64,000 nucleotides of DNA, from contig JAHDVF020000060.1 in the NCBI GenBank assembly GCA_022606425.2, positions 744,001-808,000 of the forward strand, given 5' to 3'. Source of the stretch: Lepidostoma basale. Its lineage: Eukaryota > Arthropoda > Insecta > Trichoptera > Lepidostomatidae. Positions within the stretch are counted from its first letter, which is position 1, and each line of letters starts with the position of its first letter. The notes beneath the pieces are model-generated. The model was not told the origin of the DNA. It ran no database searches and saw nothing but the letters and a program-made list of their open reading frames with translations. Positions 50,515 to 59,459 of the stretch are shown in pieces. The position numbers and the translations under genes are program-made.

Positions 50515-51215
50515 AAAAATATATTGTTTCTTGAACAATGATGTAAAACTTCATATTAAATAATTAATATGAATGAAAACGTCTATCTTCCAGGAGTTTT
50601 ATTATTTAGATAGAATGACATGTTTCGCCCTTCTAAATCATTATCAAATATATTTATTGTTTCTTATTAAATAATTAATACGAATGAAAAAAACTCCATA
50701 TTAAATAATTAATACGAATGAAAACGTCAGTTTTCTAGAAGTTTTAATATATTTTATGGGAATCACATGTTTCCTCAATGCCTTAGAAGGGCAAATCATG
50801 TTATTCCCATAAAATATAATAAAACTTCTAGAAAACTGATGGAATGACATGTTTCTCTTTTCTAAGACATTATCAAATGTAAGTGCAAAAACAAATTAAA
50901 CAAACAAACAAATGACATTTGATAACAATTAATACGAATGAAAACGTCAGTTTTCTAGAAGTTTTATTATACGAGTATTTTATGGGAATAACATGTTTCC
51001 ACAATGCCTTAGAATGGCGAAACATGTCATTTCCATAAAATATAATAAAACTTCTAGAAAACTGACGTTTTCATTCGTATTAGTTGTTATCAAATGTCAT
51101 TTGCTTGGTTTGTTTGTTTAAATTGTCTTTAAACTTACATTTGATAATGCCTTAGAAGGGTAAAATATGTCATTCCATCTTGAATAGAATAAAGCTCCTA
51201 GAAGACATACGTTTA
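50515..51215. mobile_element. Cluster of nested HH-B palindromes
   Basis: At least three HH-B copies: arms at 50521-50650, 50680-50845 and 50850-51200. GACATTTGATAA-type inner ends appear near 50870 and 50925 and again at 51134-51150. Around 51000-51085 and 50930-51000 a complete palindrome (GAAAACGTCAGTTTTCTAGA and complement) sits inside the loop of another HH-B, whose inner arms repeat AACAAACAAACAAATGACAT. Boxes: TTGATAA minus 50870-50876, plus 51141-51147. Confidence 0.7.
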
Positions 51216-51300
51216 TGGTTGAATTCAGATGTTATGTGGAGATGTAAGACGACGTCTTGGTGCCTGAATTGCAACTTTTCCTGGCTGTAACCAAAGAAGA

Positions 51301-51800
51301 TGGTTCCAGCAGGACGGAGCAACGTCACACACGTCTAATAGCTCGCGTCTAGCGTCTATGCCGCGAGTTCGTGAAATTTTCCCTGGCAAATTGATCTTCA
51401 GGAGCGGTGACATGAATTGGCCTCCATGCAGTCCTGATTTAACTACAATGGACCTTATCCTGTGGGGTTATCTCAAACCTAAAATTTACGTCAATAAACC
51501 AACTTCTCTGACGCATTTGAAAGAAAATATTCATCACGAAATGGCAGCCATCACAGAGTCTACCCGCCGATCCGTCATTAGATTTTTATTTTTTATTTTA
51601 TGGAGTCTACGTTACTTTGGTCTAGTCATTAGAAATTTTACTCTTCGACTAAATGAGTGCCGTGAATGCGAGGGTTTATATTTGGACGTATTATTTTTAA
51701 GAAATAAATGATCAAATTATGTATTTTATTAATTAATAAACATATTTTCGATAAACGTCTTACTTGTTTCAATTAATCCACTAATTATAATCTTTCATTT
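51301..51800 (+). pseudogene. Mariner-superfamily transposase C-terminal remnant, copy 2
   Basis: Coding from 51301 (WFQQDGATSHTS, with the second catalytic Asp) through ATG 51358 and PRVREIFPGKLIFRSGDMNW, PPCSPDLTTMDLILWGYLKP, KIYVNKPTSLTHLKENIHHE, NFTLRLNECRECEGLYLDVL to a stop at 51711. D and the later D in TTMD fit a DDxD-type IS630-Tc1-mariner transposase, which would cut and join transposon ends. The N-terminal DNA-binding half and the first catalytic Asp are missing. A 17-residue in-frame insertion (51583-51633) lies before NFTLRL. Confidence 0.8.
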
Positions 51801-51879
51801 AAGACAACTTGTATTTAAAAAAAATTGAAATATTAATTCACGAAACAAATAGATAATAAAAATATATTTAAAAAAATCT

Positions 51880-52320
51880 ATATTAAAAAATTGTAATAAC
51901 TTTGTTTAATTCACAAAATATTATAAAACACGACATGTTTTGGAGGATACCTCCATCTTCAGTTGTAAAAATATAATAAAAACTAAATAAAGAAAGACTA
52001 ACATAAAAAACGTATTTAAAATTCGATCCAATAATTTAAAATTAAAAATTAAATTAAAAATTAATTTTAATTAATTAGTGCCTACTTTAACAAATAGCCC
52101 AGATTAATTTTTGAATTGAAATCTTTGTATCAAATTTTAAATGCGTTTTTTATATTAGTTTTTCTTTGCTTAGTCTTTATTATAGGTGTTTTTACACCTG
52201 AAAATGGAGGTATCCTCCGAAATATGTCGTGTTTTTAAATATTTTAAAAATATTTTGTCGACTAAAAAAAGTATATTACTATGGAATTCCACGGTGTTAA
52301 TGCCTTAGCGTTCAATTAAA
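51880..52320. mobile_element. HH-A element with short centre
   Basis: Left motif minus 51928-51966 (CTGAAGA kept, G12 to A). Right motif plus 52194-52232 (CTGAAAA, G8 to A; GAAATATGTC). Helix I is still ACAC/GTGT on the right. Right end ATTACTATGGAATTCCACGG, GTTAATGCCTTAGCGTTCAA is well preserved. Confidence 0.75.
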
Positions 52321-52750
52321 TCTATTTATATTAATTTTTCTAGACTATTTAAAAAAATGTATATACAAAGAACTCACTTTATTCGTCTTCCAATGGCCGA
52401 CTTTATTTCACAGATATTTGTTTATTTTCCACAGCAACTCATTAAAAATACAAACATATAGAAACTACCCCGGAATAAATCTCAGCAGACCTTTTTCCTG
52501 TGAATTTCAGCCGGGGGTAGTCGGGTAGATCTACCCCTATGTTGTTTTGTGCGGGCGTAAGTAGGGCTTTCGGGAAATGGAAAATATTAAAACATCAGAA
52601 GCTCTTTTCCTTTCAAAACTAATGCAAAATTATTTTATTTAGATTATGAATTATTGTATACCACAAGGGATGTAACATTTTTATATTATATACATGAATG
52701 TCATCCTACCGTTTTTTTTATTATAATTTAACATAAAATAAATTTGAGAT
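52321..52750. other. No gene seen
   Basis: AT-rich with a slightly GC-richer patch at 52500-52570. No frame or repeat identified. Confidence 0.4.
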
Positions 52751-52754
52751 AATT

Positions 52755-53135
52755 ATAATGAGCCAACACTGTGGAATTCCAAAATGACGAATTTTTTGTG
52801 AATACACACAGTTTTATCCACTTTTGAGTTTATTTTTCTCGGCATGTTTTGAAGGTTTCACACTTTCATCATCGAGAGAACGATTAATTAACTAGTATGA
52901 TAGTATAACAGAGTCATATCGTTTTCCCGATGATGAAGGTGTAAAACCTTCGAAACTTGCTGAGAAATATAAACTCGCATGTTTTAAAGGCTTTACACTT
53001 TCATCATCGGGATAACGATATAAACTCCGTTTTAAACAGTTTTTGTCGTTCGCCCGATGATGAAGGTGTTAAACTTTCGAAACTTGTCAAGAAAAATAAA
53101 CTCCTAGGTGGAAAAACAGTGTTTTAATTTAAAAA
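52755..53135. mobile_element. HH-D element with two hairpins (four motifs)
   Basis: Outer end CCAACACTGTGGAATTCC; arms TTTTGAGTTTATTTTTCTCG. Motifs: minus 52836-52880, plus 52921-52964, minus 52977-53018, plus 53047-53094. All plus-strand motifs keep CCGATGA (U4 to C). The second pair looks like a duplication of the inner hairpin of the first. Confidence 0.7.
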
Positions 53136-53414
53136 AATCGTTAGATATTATTATAAAAACATCCGCGTATTCTAATGCAACGTTGTGTCGAAATTTCGAA
53201 ACAATCGGTAAAAAAATCAAAGCAATGTTTTTTTTCCAAAAGAAGAAGAGGATTGAATTTCATTCAAATTACTCTTAAAACCTTTCTGAGATAAATAAGA
53301 ACAAGCTGTAAAATTTTCAGTGAAGTCGTTTCAGTAATTTTTGAGAAAATCATGGACAAAAACACAGACAGACAGACAAACATTCATTTTTATGTTTATA
53401 CTCATAGATATAGA
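53136..53414. repeat. Unclassified dispersed-repeat-like stretch
   Basis: Ends with ATCATGGACAAAAACACAGA, CAGACAGACAAACATTC, typical of insect interspersed repeats. No second copy here, so the family is not assigned. Confidence 0.3.
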
Positions 53415-53640
53415 TTATCATTATTTTGTTGAATTGTTCGTAATATCATTACATACGAGTAGATGTAAAGGGTACAGCTATTATATTGATTCTCATGACA
53501 TGTGATAGGTCAATCTATCGCCATTTAATTGTCACGTGAATCCTAAGATTAAAGATAGTGACAATCACACTGTTATCGCCGGGAATCGAACCCGGGAGCA
53601 TCGGTATATCAATCGTAGCACTTACCACTCGGCCACAAAT
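53415..53640 (-). mobile_element. SINE-a
   Basis: Minus strand: TTTGTGGCCGAGTGGTAAGTG (A box), GGTTCGATTCCCGGCGATA (B box; complement near 53582), body with a deletion in TCTGGTGTAGAATT, a-type end. The ATT tail is short. Confidence 0.8.
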
Positions 53641-53965
53641 TTTATTGAATAAATAATTGATATTTTTTTAAATACCCTTGGAAATATCGAGAGTTTTGAC
53701 GCTGAGACAGTGAGAGGAAAAATTGTTATAGGAAATCAATATAAATATTTTCAATTCGGTTGATTGCCTTAGTGACAAAGCGCTTTTCCTCCGATCTAAG
53801 GGGCGTACATTCTATTCTAGACATTGTCATATATACAGTTTATTTTTAAGTTTATGTAAAATATGTGTGGAATTCACACTATGGAATTCAACACTTTGGA
53901 ATTCCATAGTAATTTACTTTGGAAATTGAAAATAACTTTGTTTATAATCTACAAAATATTAAAAA

Positions 53966-54004
53966 TTACGACATGTTTCGGAGGTTACCTCCTTCTTCAG
54001 GTGT
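53966..54004 (-). ncRNA. Hammerhead-like motif HH-A, intact core
   Basis: CTGAAGA, extra A, stem II GGAGG/CCTCC around TAA, GAA, ACATGT, C17, then GTAA against ACAC (two pairs). The partner motif at 55291-55329 has CTGAAAA (G8 to A) and ACACGT. Confidence 0.6.
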
Positions 54005-54056
54005 AAATATATAAAAAAAAATAAACAAAAAAATAATAATAAAAACACATTTAAGT

Positions 54057-54390
54057 GGTGCAAATGAAAGTGTTATGAACAAAATAAGGAAGGGGTCATT
54101 AAGATGGTTTGGACACATGAAAAGAATGAAGGAAAACAGAATGGAAAATAAGGTATATGTAAACGGCGTAAACGGAGCTAGAAATAGAGGAAGGCCGAGG
54201 AAAACGTGGCACGATCAAATCAATCAAATATTGAATGTCGGTCACGTGAGGAGTCGGAGAAATCGACGTGCGTGCATGACAATATGTATGAATGTAGAGG
54301 AAGCAAGATAAGTATATCAGGACAGAACAGTGTGGCGTCACATCCTTTCGGCCTACCCCTCCGAGGAGACGGTGTGATGGTTAGTAGTAA
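54057..54390 (+). mobile_element. LINE-alpha 3' copy
   Basis: The open stretch 54075-54308 reads MNKIRKGSLRWFGHMKRMKE, NKVYVNGVNGARNRGRPRKT, WHDQINQILNVGHVRSRRNR, RACMTICMNVEEAR. Ends CTACCCCTCCGAGGAGACGG, TGTGATGGTTAGTAG: a short tail. Inserted in the left arm of an HH-A element. Confidence 0.85.
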
Positions 54391-54668
54391 AAATCGATAT
54401 AATACATTTAAAATTAAAATAATTAACCTGGACTAATCGCTGTAAGTACTAGTAATTATTTTTTATTAGTAAGTACTAATAAATAATATAAAACAATAAT
54501 ACATAATAACAATTATTGTTTTATATTATTTAGTTTTTTCGTTTTTATAAAGAATTTTGACAGGTGTAAAAATAAAAATTTCATTTGTTCCAATGACAAT
54601 TTGAATAATTTCTTCAATATTATTTTTAAATTCTTGCTGGTTAAGTGCCTTATTACAGCTAATTTAAA

Positions 54669-55114
54669 AACGGTGGATACGTGTAACATAAATTAAATAA
54701 ACACAAAAGTCCGGATCGTCCATGTCAACATGTGCAACATCGAAAAAAAAACATTATGTGTTATTACTTTACGTGCTAAATTAAACAAAACGGTGGATAT
54801 GTGGAACATAAATTAAATAGACAATATGTGCACCATCTAAAAAGAACATTTTGTGTTAAATTATTTTTATTTTGTTATTTTATTTTATATCACTGTATTT
54901 TATATTATTTGTTTTAGATTTATTTTGTGGGTGTTGGACGATCGAAGTGTGCGCGGGAGATGCCTATTGGTGGCGATGAGGTTCGCAACCCATCACACCG
55001 CGTCTCCCGCGGGGTGAGAGAGAAGAATGGAGTGCCGCATCAGTAAAAGTGTGACAGTCCATTTTTTCCGCCTACCCTTTCGGGGAAACGGCGTGATGGT
55101 TAGTTAGTTAGTTG
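54669..55114 (+). mobile_element. SINE-O with LINE-alpha 3' end, plus-strand copy
   Basis: A body homologous to the complement of 29915-30175, with an internal partial duplication (AACGGTGGATACGTGTAACA at 54669 and AACGGTGGATATGTGGAACA at 54786). Then CCCATCACACCGCGTCTCCC, 36 bp absent from the other copy, GTAAAAGTGTGACAGTCC (55043) and the LINE-alpha end with TTAGTTAGTTAGTTGG. Confidence 0.65.
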
Positions 55115-55395
55115 GTTACATAATAATTATTATTGTTTAATATTATTTTTTAATTCGTACTGATAAAAAATAATTTACTTAAAGCAGGTTAATTTTTTAA
55201 ATTTAAAAGTATTGTTTCTTTGTAGGTATTGTATCGATTTTTAAATGGGTTTTTGTCTGTCTTTCTTTGTTTAGTTTTTATTATATATTTACACCTGAAA
55301 ATGGAGGTATCCTCCGAAACACGTCGTGATTTTAAATATTTTTTAGATTATAAACAACGTAATTTTCAATTTCCAAAGTGTATTAAAATATTTAT

Positions 55396-55920
55396 ACTAA
55401 CAATTCCATAATTTAAAAAAATAAACAAAACAACTACAAGTTCCTGGCAGGAAGAACATGCGTTTTACTCGGGTACAGCTTTTTCCAGAAGCAAAAATAA
55501 ATAATTTTATCCCTCTTTGCGGTTGTGAACTTATCAAAAATACATATACAAAACTACCCTTTGTACAAGCCACCCCCGTCATTTCCGTTAGCTGGGGTGG
55601 GTGGGGGCGGTGGCGGCCGACCTGAGAGGATCCGCCATCTTAGTTTTACATAAGGCACCCCCCGGTTCTCTTTTCCCCCTCCCTAGCTACCCTCCCACTT
55701 CCTTTCCCCCCGCGATCCCACCGACTTTCGTCCTGTTGGGGTACCTTTTCTATTGCGAACGGCTAGAAATACATAAGCTTAATGTTGAAAAAAAAAATTC
55801 AATGTTTTTAAAAAGTTTCCAAGGATTAACCCTTACAATTGTACACTACCCAAAAAATACTGAACAACGATTGCTAACAAAACTAAGTTGCATAAAATAT
55901 GAGTGAAAATTTATTTTTAA
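55396..55920. other. GC-rich island; no gene called
   Basis: 55560-55745 is GC-rich (GGGTGGGTGGGGGCGGTGGC near 55598; C-rich CCCCCTCCCTAGCTACCCTC). A 101-codon plus frame (55601-55903) has no recognisable domain. Includes GATCCGCCATCTTAG. Comparable to the 48.6-kb island; possibly host sequence. Confidence 0.35.
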
Positions 55921-56660
55921 AAATAGTTCATTGTTTTGGCCGAAACATTATGAAAAACATATTCAAAATGAAAAAAAAACCACATTAAAATAATGTAAAT
56001 GTCTATGATATTGGCTTTCTTTAATAGATCGATAATTTTATGCCATTATTTTTTAAATAAAATTTCGGGCATATGAGCGCCACGGCTAGCTCGAATAAAT
56101 CGCAATCGTGATATCTAATTATTCACAATTGTCGTCTTTGTGGATGCGTACTATCCACTAAAGTGTACGTGGTGCGAAAATAATCCATGGTCTTCCGAAT
56201 AATCTTCTCGGATGGACGATGTCGACCGTTAAAATGGATATAGTGCACGATAAGTTTGGCAAATCGAACCATGATTTTCAAAATAAATTTGCACAATTCG
56301 CAAGCGCTGTTCTGACGTTAATCTACTCATTCATAAATGGCCAAACAAATTGACTACAAATCAACTGTCTACTGTGAAATTGACAGTCTGTCAAAACAAT
56401 GATGATAGTTTAAAAACTAAACCTCTAAAAGAACACCCAATACTTCAACATTATTATCTGTTAAAATATAAAACGCTGTTGATGGTATCATAATTTTTTT
56501 TATTTTCTTTTATTTTATGCGACAGCTGTTTCGTGAACTTATGATGCTATCATTGCAATAGCTACACCTGATGATGTCAACATAGGTTAACGAAACAGCT
56601 GTCGCCGTTAAAAAATGTGACATCATAAACAGATTTTTATATTTTAACAGTTAAATATGT
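55921..56660. mobile_element. HH-C element with long left arm or loop
   Basis: The outer end TTCATTGTTTTGGCCGAAAC is at 55925. At 56440-56530 the arm resumes (ACTTCAACATTATTATCTGT, then GCGACAGCTGTTTCG). Motifs: minus 56519-56560 (box mutated) and plus 56562-56606. Right arm GACATCATAAACAGATTTTT, TTTTAACAGTTAAATATG. 55990-56440 is intervening unclassified sequence. Confidence 0.6.
56562..56606 (+). ncRNA. Hammerhead-like motif HH-C
   Basis: CTGATGA intact, extra T, stem II GTCAAC/GTTAAC (one mismatch), GAA, ACAGCTGT palindrome, C17, then GCC. Helix I is weak. Confidence 0.55.
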
Positions 56661-56872
56661 TTTTTTGTTGTTTCTCGAACTATGGAGTAAAACTCCATAT
56701 TAAATAATGAATACGAGTGAAAACATCTGTTTTTTTATGTAGAAATTTTTTATTATATTTAATGTGAATGACATTTTTCGCCTGGCATTAACCCATTTGA
56801 CTTAGACAAGCGAAACATGTCATTCACATAAAATCTAGAAAATATACGTTTTCATTCGTATTAATCATAAGT
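56661..56872. mobile_element. HH-B element, diverged
   Basis: Outer end TGTTGTTTCTCGAACTATGG, AAACTCCATATTAAATAATG. The inner motif is diverged (TTGACTTAGACAAGCGAAAC, ATGTCATTCACATAAAA). Right arm TACGTTTTCATTCGTATTAA. Confidence 0.7.
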
Positions 56873-56924
56873 GTTTTAAATTAACTTTATTTGTATATTA
56901 ATTAAATAAAATTATGTTTTTTTA

Positions 56925-57080
56925 GCTTATCCAATCTGTCGATGCCTGGAAGGATGGCGAAAACGGTCCTTGTCGAAATAAAAACAAAAGTGAAAACAGG
57001 AAACACAAAGTAAAAACATAACTTTGTTTTATTACAAAATATTTCAAAAGAACTTCTATCAAGAGATTTCATTTAAATTT
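56925..57080 (+). mobile_element. HH-E unit with compensatory helix I
   Basis: Motif 56932-56985: helix I CAAT/CTTG (CAGT/GCTG elsewhere), box CTGTCGA, T, stem II GCC..GGC diverged, GAA, AACGGT, C. Followed by TGTCGAAATAAAAACAAAAG and the HH-E outer arm (AACTTCTATCAAGAGATTTC). Confidence 0.5.
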
Positions 57081-57099
57081 TTAGATTCCTTTCTTTGTG

Positions 57100-57245
57100 A
57101 TAACTAACTAACCATCACGCCATCTCGCCGAAGGGGCAGGTAGAAATAATAGGCTGCCTCACTGTTCTTTTCTGAAATGTTTTTTTTTATTCCTCAACAT
57201 TCATACATCGTGTCTTGTACGCATTTAATCTTTCTTATTTTCCTT
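57100..57245 (-). mobile_element. LINE-alpha 3' end
   Basis: TAACTAACTAACCATCACGC, CATCTCGCCGAAGGGGCAGG to CATTCATACATCGTGTCTTG. Decayed past that. Confidence 0.7.
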
Positions 57246-57335
57246 GCCATTATTGCGAGATATTTATATAAATGTGTGTCGTTTCCAGGTGCGCCGGGTG
57301 TAAGAGTGGAGGAACCTCCTTTGCCCCAAATTAAA

Positions 57336-57440
57336 ACATTCTTCTTCTTCTTAGAGTGCCATGTCAGTTCCCCCTGACGTCGGCTATCACTCTGGCGTAA
57401 GCCTCTCTGTCCTTTGCCAGACGAAGCAACACTTTCTCCC
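57336..57440 (-). mobile_element. LINE-beta 3' end
   Basis: TTCTTCTTCTTAGAGTGCCA, GTCAGTTCCCCCTGACGTCG, GTCCTTTGCCAGACGAAGCA: GAA tail and C-terminal coding end. Confidence 0.65.
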
Positions 57441-58009
57441 TCCGAAATAAATCCTTCATTATTGACATAAAATAAATAAATCATTTTTGTAGCTTAATTG
57501 GTAAGAAGCACTGTGGAATTGAGATTGTTGTATATTCTAGAACCGTTACAAATATACATAATTAAATAAATTTTGTTGAGACGGTAAAATGATTAATATT
57601 TTTTTTTATATAAAAAATATTGTCAAGAGCTTATTTGAGTGTAGCCGTTCGTCGCCTTTTCTCTCAAACCTCCCGTCTCTTTCAGCGTAGTTGCCTATTC
57701 GCTCACACCTCCGTTTTCTACGGATATATTATTTAATGTACGTATAAGCCGCTTACTTACTGCTTCTACTTTAATATACACCTCTCTCTTCTTCCTTTCG
57801 CGTTAGAATAGATAGGGTGACACGAAGCACGTGTATTTTGTAATATTTATTAATTTATTTTGATGGTCCGCGATACACCTTACTAAAGATATTCTTAAAA
57901 TACTCTTCGCTTCATAGTTGCATACTCTATACGCGAATCAAAAAATGTTTATAATTATCTATTTACCTTTGACATAAATAACACCAACAAATACATATTA
58001 ATACATCAA
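57441..58009. other. No gene seen
   Basis: 57640-57740 is less AT-rich (GCCGTTCGTCGCCTTTTCTC) but has no repeat partner or domain. Confidence 0.4.
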
Positions 58010-58075
58010 AGAGATCTAATTTATACTGTAATTATTTTACATTCATTCTTCTTTTCCCAGTTCCATGCTTATAAA
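58010..58075 (-). mobile_element. LINE-alpha fragment
   Basis: AGAGATCTAATTTATACTGT, ATTCTTCTTTTCCCAGTTCC, ATGCT: complement of SMNWEKKNE.. to RSL. Confidence 0.5.
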
Positions 58076-58149
58076 CTTCTTGAAACTAGAATTAAAAATC
58101 GAGTTAAACTAAAAAAAAAAGACTTTTCTTATATGTACTTCATTTACCT

Positions 58150-58795
58150 TTCAATAATTTTGGTTTAGTTATATTTATACCTAAGTATGAAGGTCACCTC
58201 TGAAATAATATATTATTTACTTTAAATGCCTTTCAATAATAAAAGTTTAGTTGTACAATATTTATACCGTAGAGATGAAGGTCACCTCTGAAATAATACA
58301 TTATTTACATTAGATGCCTTTTAATAATATTATCATAGTTACGTTCTACAATATTCATACCGAAGGATAGAGGTTACCTCTGAAGTAATATTATATATTG
58401 TATACTTTAAAAGCCTTTAAATAATTTTAGTTTCGTTATGTTTATACCTATGGATGGAGGTCACCTCCGAAATGATATATTATTTACTTACCTTTATATA
58501 ATATAATCATAGTTCAGTTATACAAAATTTATACCGAATGTTGGAGGTCACATCTGATATTATATTATGTATTGTATACTTTAAAAGCCTTCTAACAATT
58601 TTAGTTTGGTTGTATTTATACCGAAGGATGGAGGTCACCTCTGAAATAATATTATATGTTGTTAACTTTAAAAGCCTTTCAATAATTTTAGTTTAGTTAT
58701 ATTTATACCGAAGGATGGAGGTCACCTCTGAAATAATATTATATGTTGTTAACTTTAAAAGCCTTTCATTAATTTTAGTTTAGTAACACAATTTT
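58150..58795. repeat. Tandem array, seven units of 77-97 bp with a hairpin
   Basis: Unit starts (CCTTTCAATAATTTTAGTTT) at about 58150, 58231, 58317, 58413, 58490, 58588 and 58675, with a partial unit at 58762. The last two full units are 87 bp and nearly identical. Each carries ATACCGAAGGATGGAGGTCA, CCTCTGAAATAATATT: a hairpin GAGG/CCTC resembling the HH-A motif (CTGAAGATGGAGG..CCTCCGAAAC), with the GAAA retained and the CUGAAGA box altered to CCGAAGGA. Confidence 0.8.
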
Positions 58796-58972
58796 TATTA
58801 TGTGTTGTAATAAATTAAGTGGATATTAACTGTGTTACAAATTCTCCTTACAAAATATGTTTATATTTTATTATAAATGCATTTTTATTAATTTATATAC
58901 TCTCATAACTAACTATTAACGATTAGTCCTACATTATAATCAATATGCAAAAAAACATACTAAAAATATATA
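58796..58972. other. No gene seen
   Basis: AT-rich; ends in an (ATT)n run at 58973-58996 belonging to the SINE tail. Confidence 0.4.
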
Positions 58973-59212
58973 ATATTATTATTATTATTATTATTTTGTA
59001 TTACAGCATGGGCCAAATCGATGTAAAGGGTATAGTTATTATATTGAATCTCATGACATGTGTTAGGTATCCAAACTATCGCCATTTTATTGTCCCGTGA
59101 ATACCACATCAGACCAAAGACAGTGAGACAATTACACTGCCATCGCTGGGAATCGAATCCGGGACCTGCGGTGTGGCAGTAATACCTGTTGCCACTCTGC
59201 TACGAAGGTATG
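58973..59212 (-). mobile_element. SINE-a, full length
   Basis: Complement of the head CCTTCGTAGCAGAGTGGCAA (A box), GGATTCGATTCCCAGCG (B box mutated), body, a-type end and the TAA tail (58973-58996). Confidence 0.85.
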
Positions 59213-59459
59213 TATACTCGTAAATCGTAAGGTAACATCTATAAAATTAAAAAATTCCCATTTAAACCCGTTTTGACAAATAGATATAAACCAGTTTTCA
59301 ATAAAAATATTGCTTCTATCGACAAGTAAGAAAAACCAGATTATATCAATAGGAGTGTAATTCAGAAGGGTATATTATATGGTCTTGTATTTGAGCGTAA
59401 GATTTAATTTTAATGTTTTTTTTTTATACAACAGGTCATTTGAACCCAATTACTGTATA
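59213..59459. other. No gene seen
   Basis: AT-rich unclassified sequence. Confidence 0.4.

Larger units (their letters stand above)
53870..55395. mobile_element. HH-A element carrying nested LINE-alpha and SINE-O
   Basis: Left end CACTTTGGAATTCCATAGTA, left motif minus 53966-54004. The left arm is interrupted by LINE-alpha (54057-54388) and continues at 54390 (AATCGATATAATACATTTAA). The loop holds SINE-O. The right arm 55125-55390 has motif plus 55291-55329 and ends TTTTCAATTTCCAAAGTGTA. Confidence 0.75.

Noticed and set aside
51225..51413. A 62-residue minus-strand protein
   Set aside because: Shadow of the transposase remnant on the plus strand.
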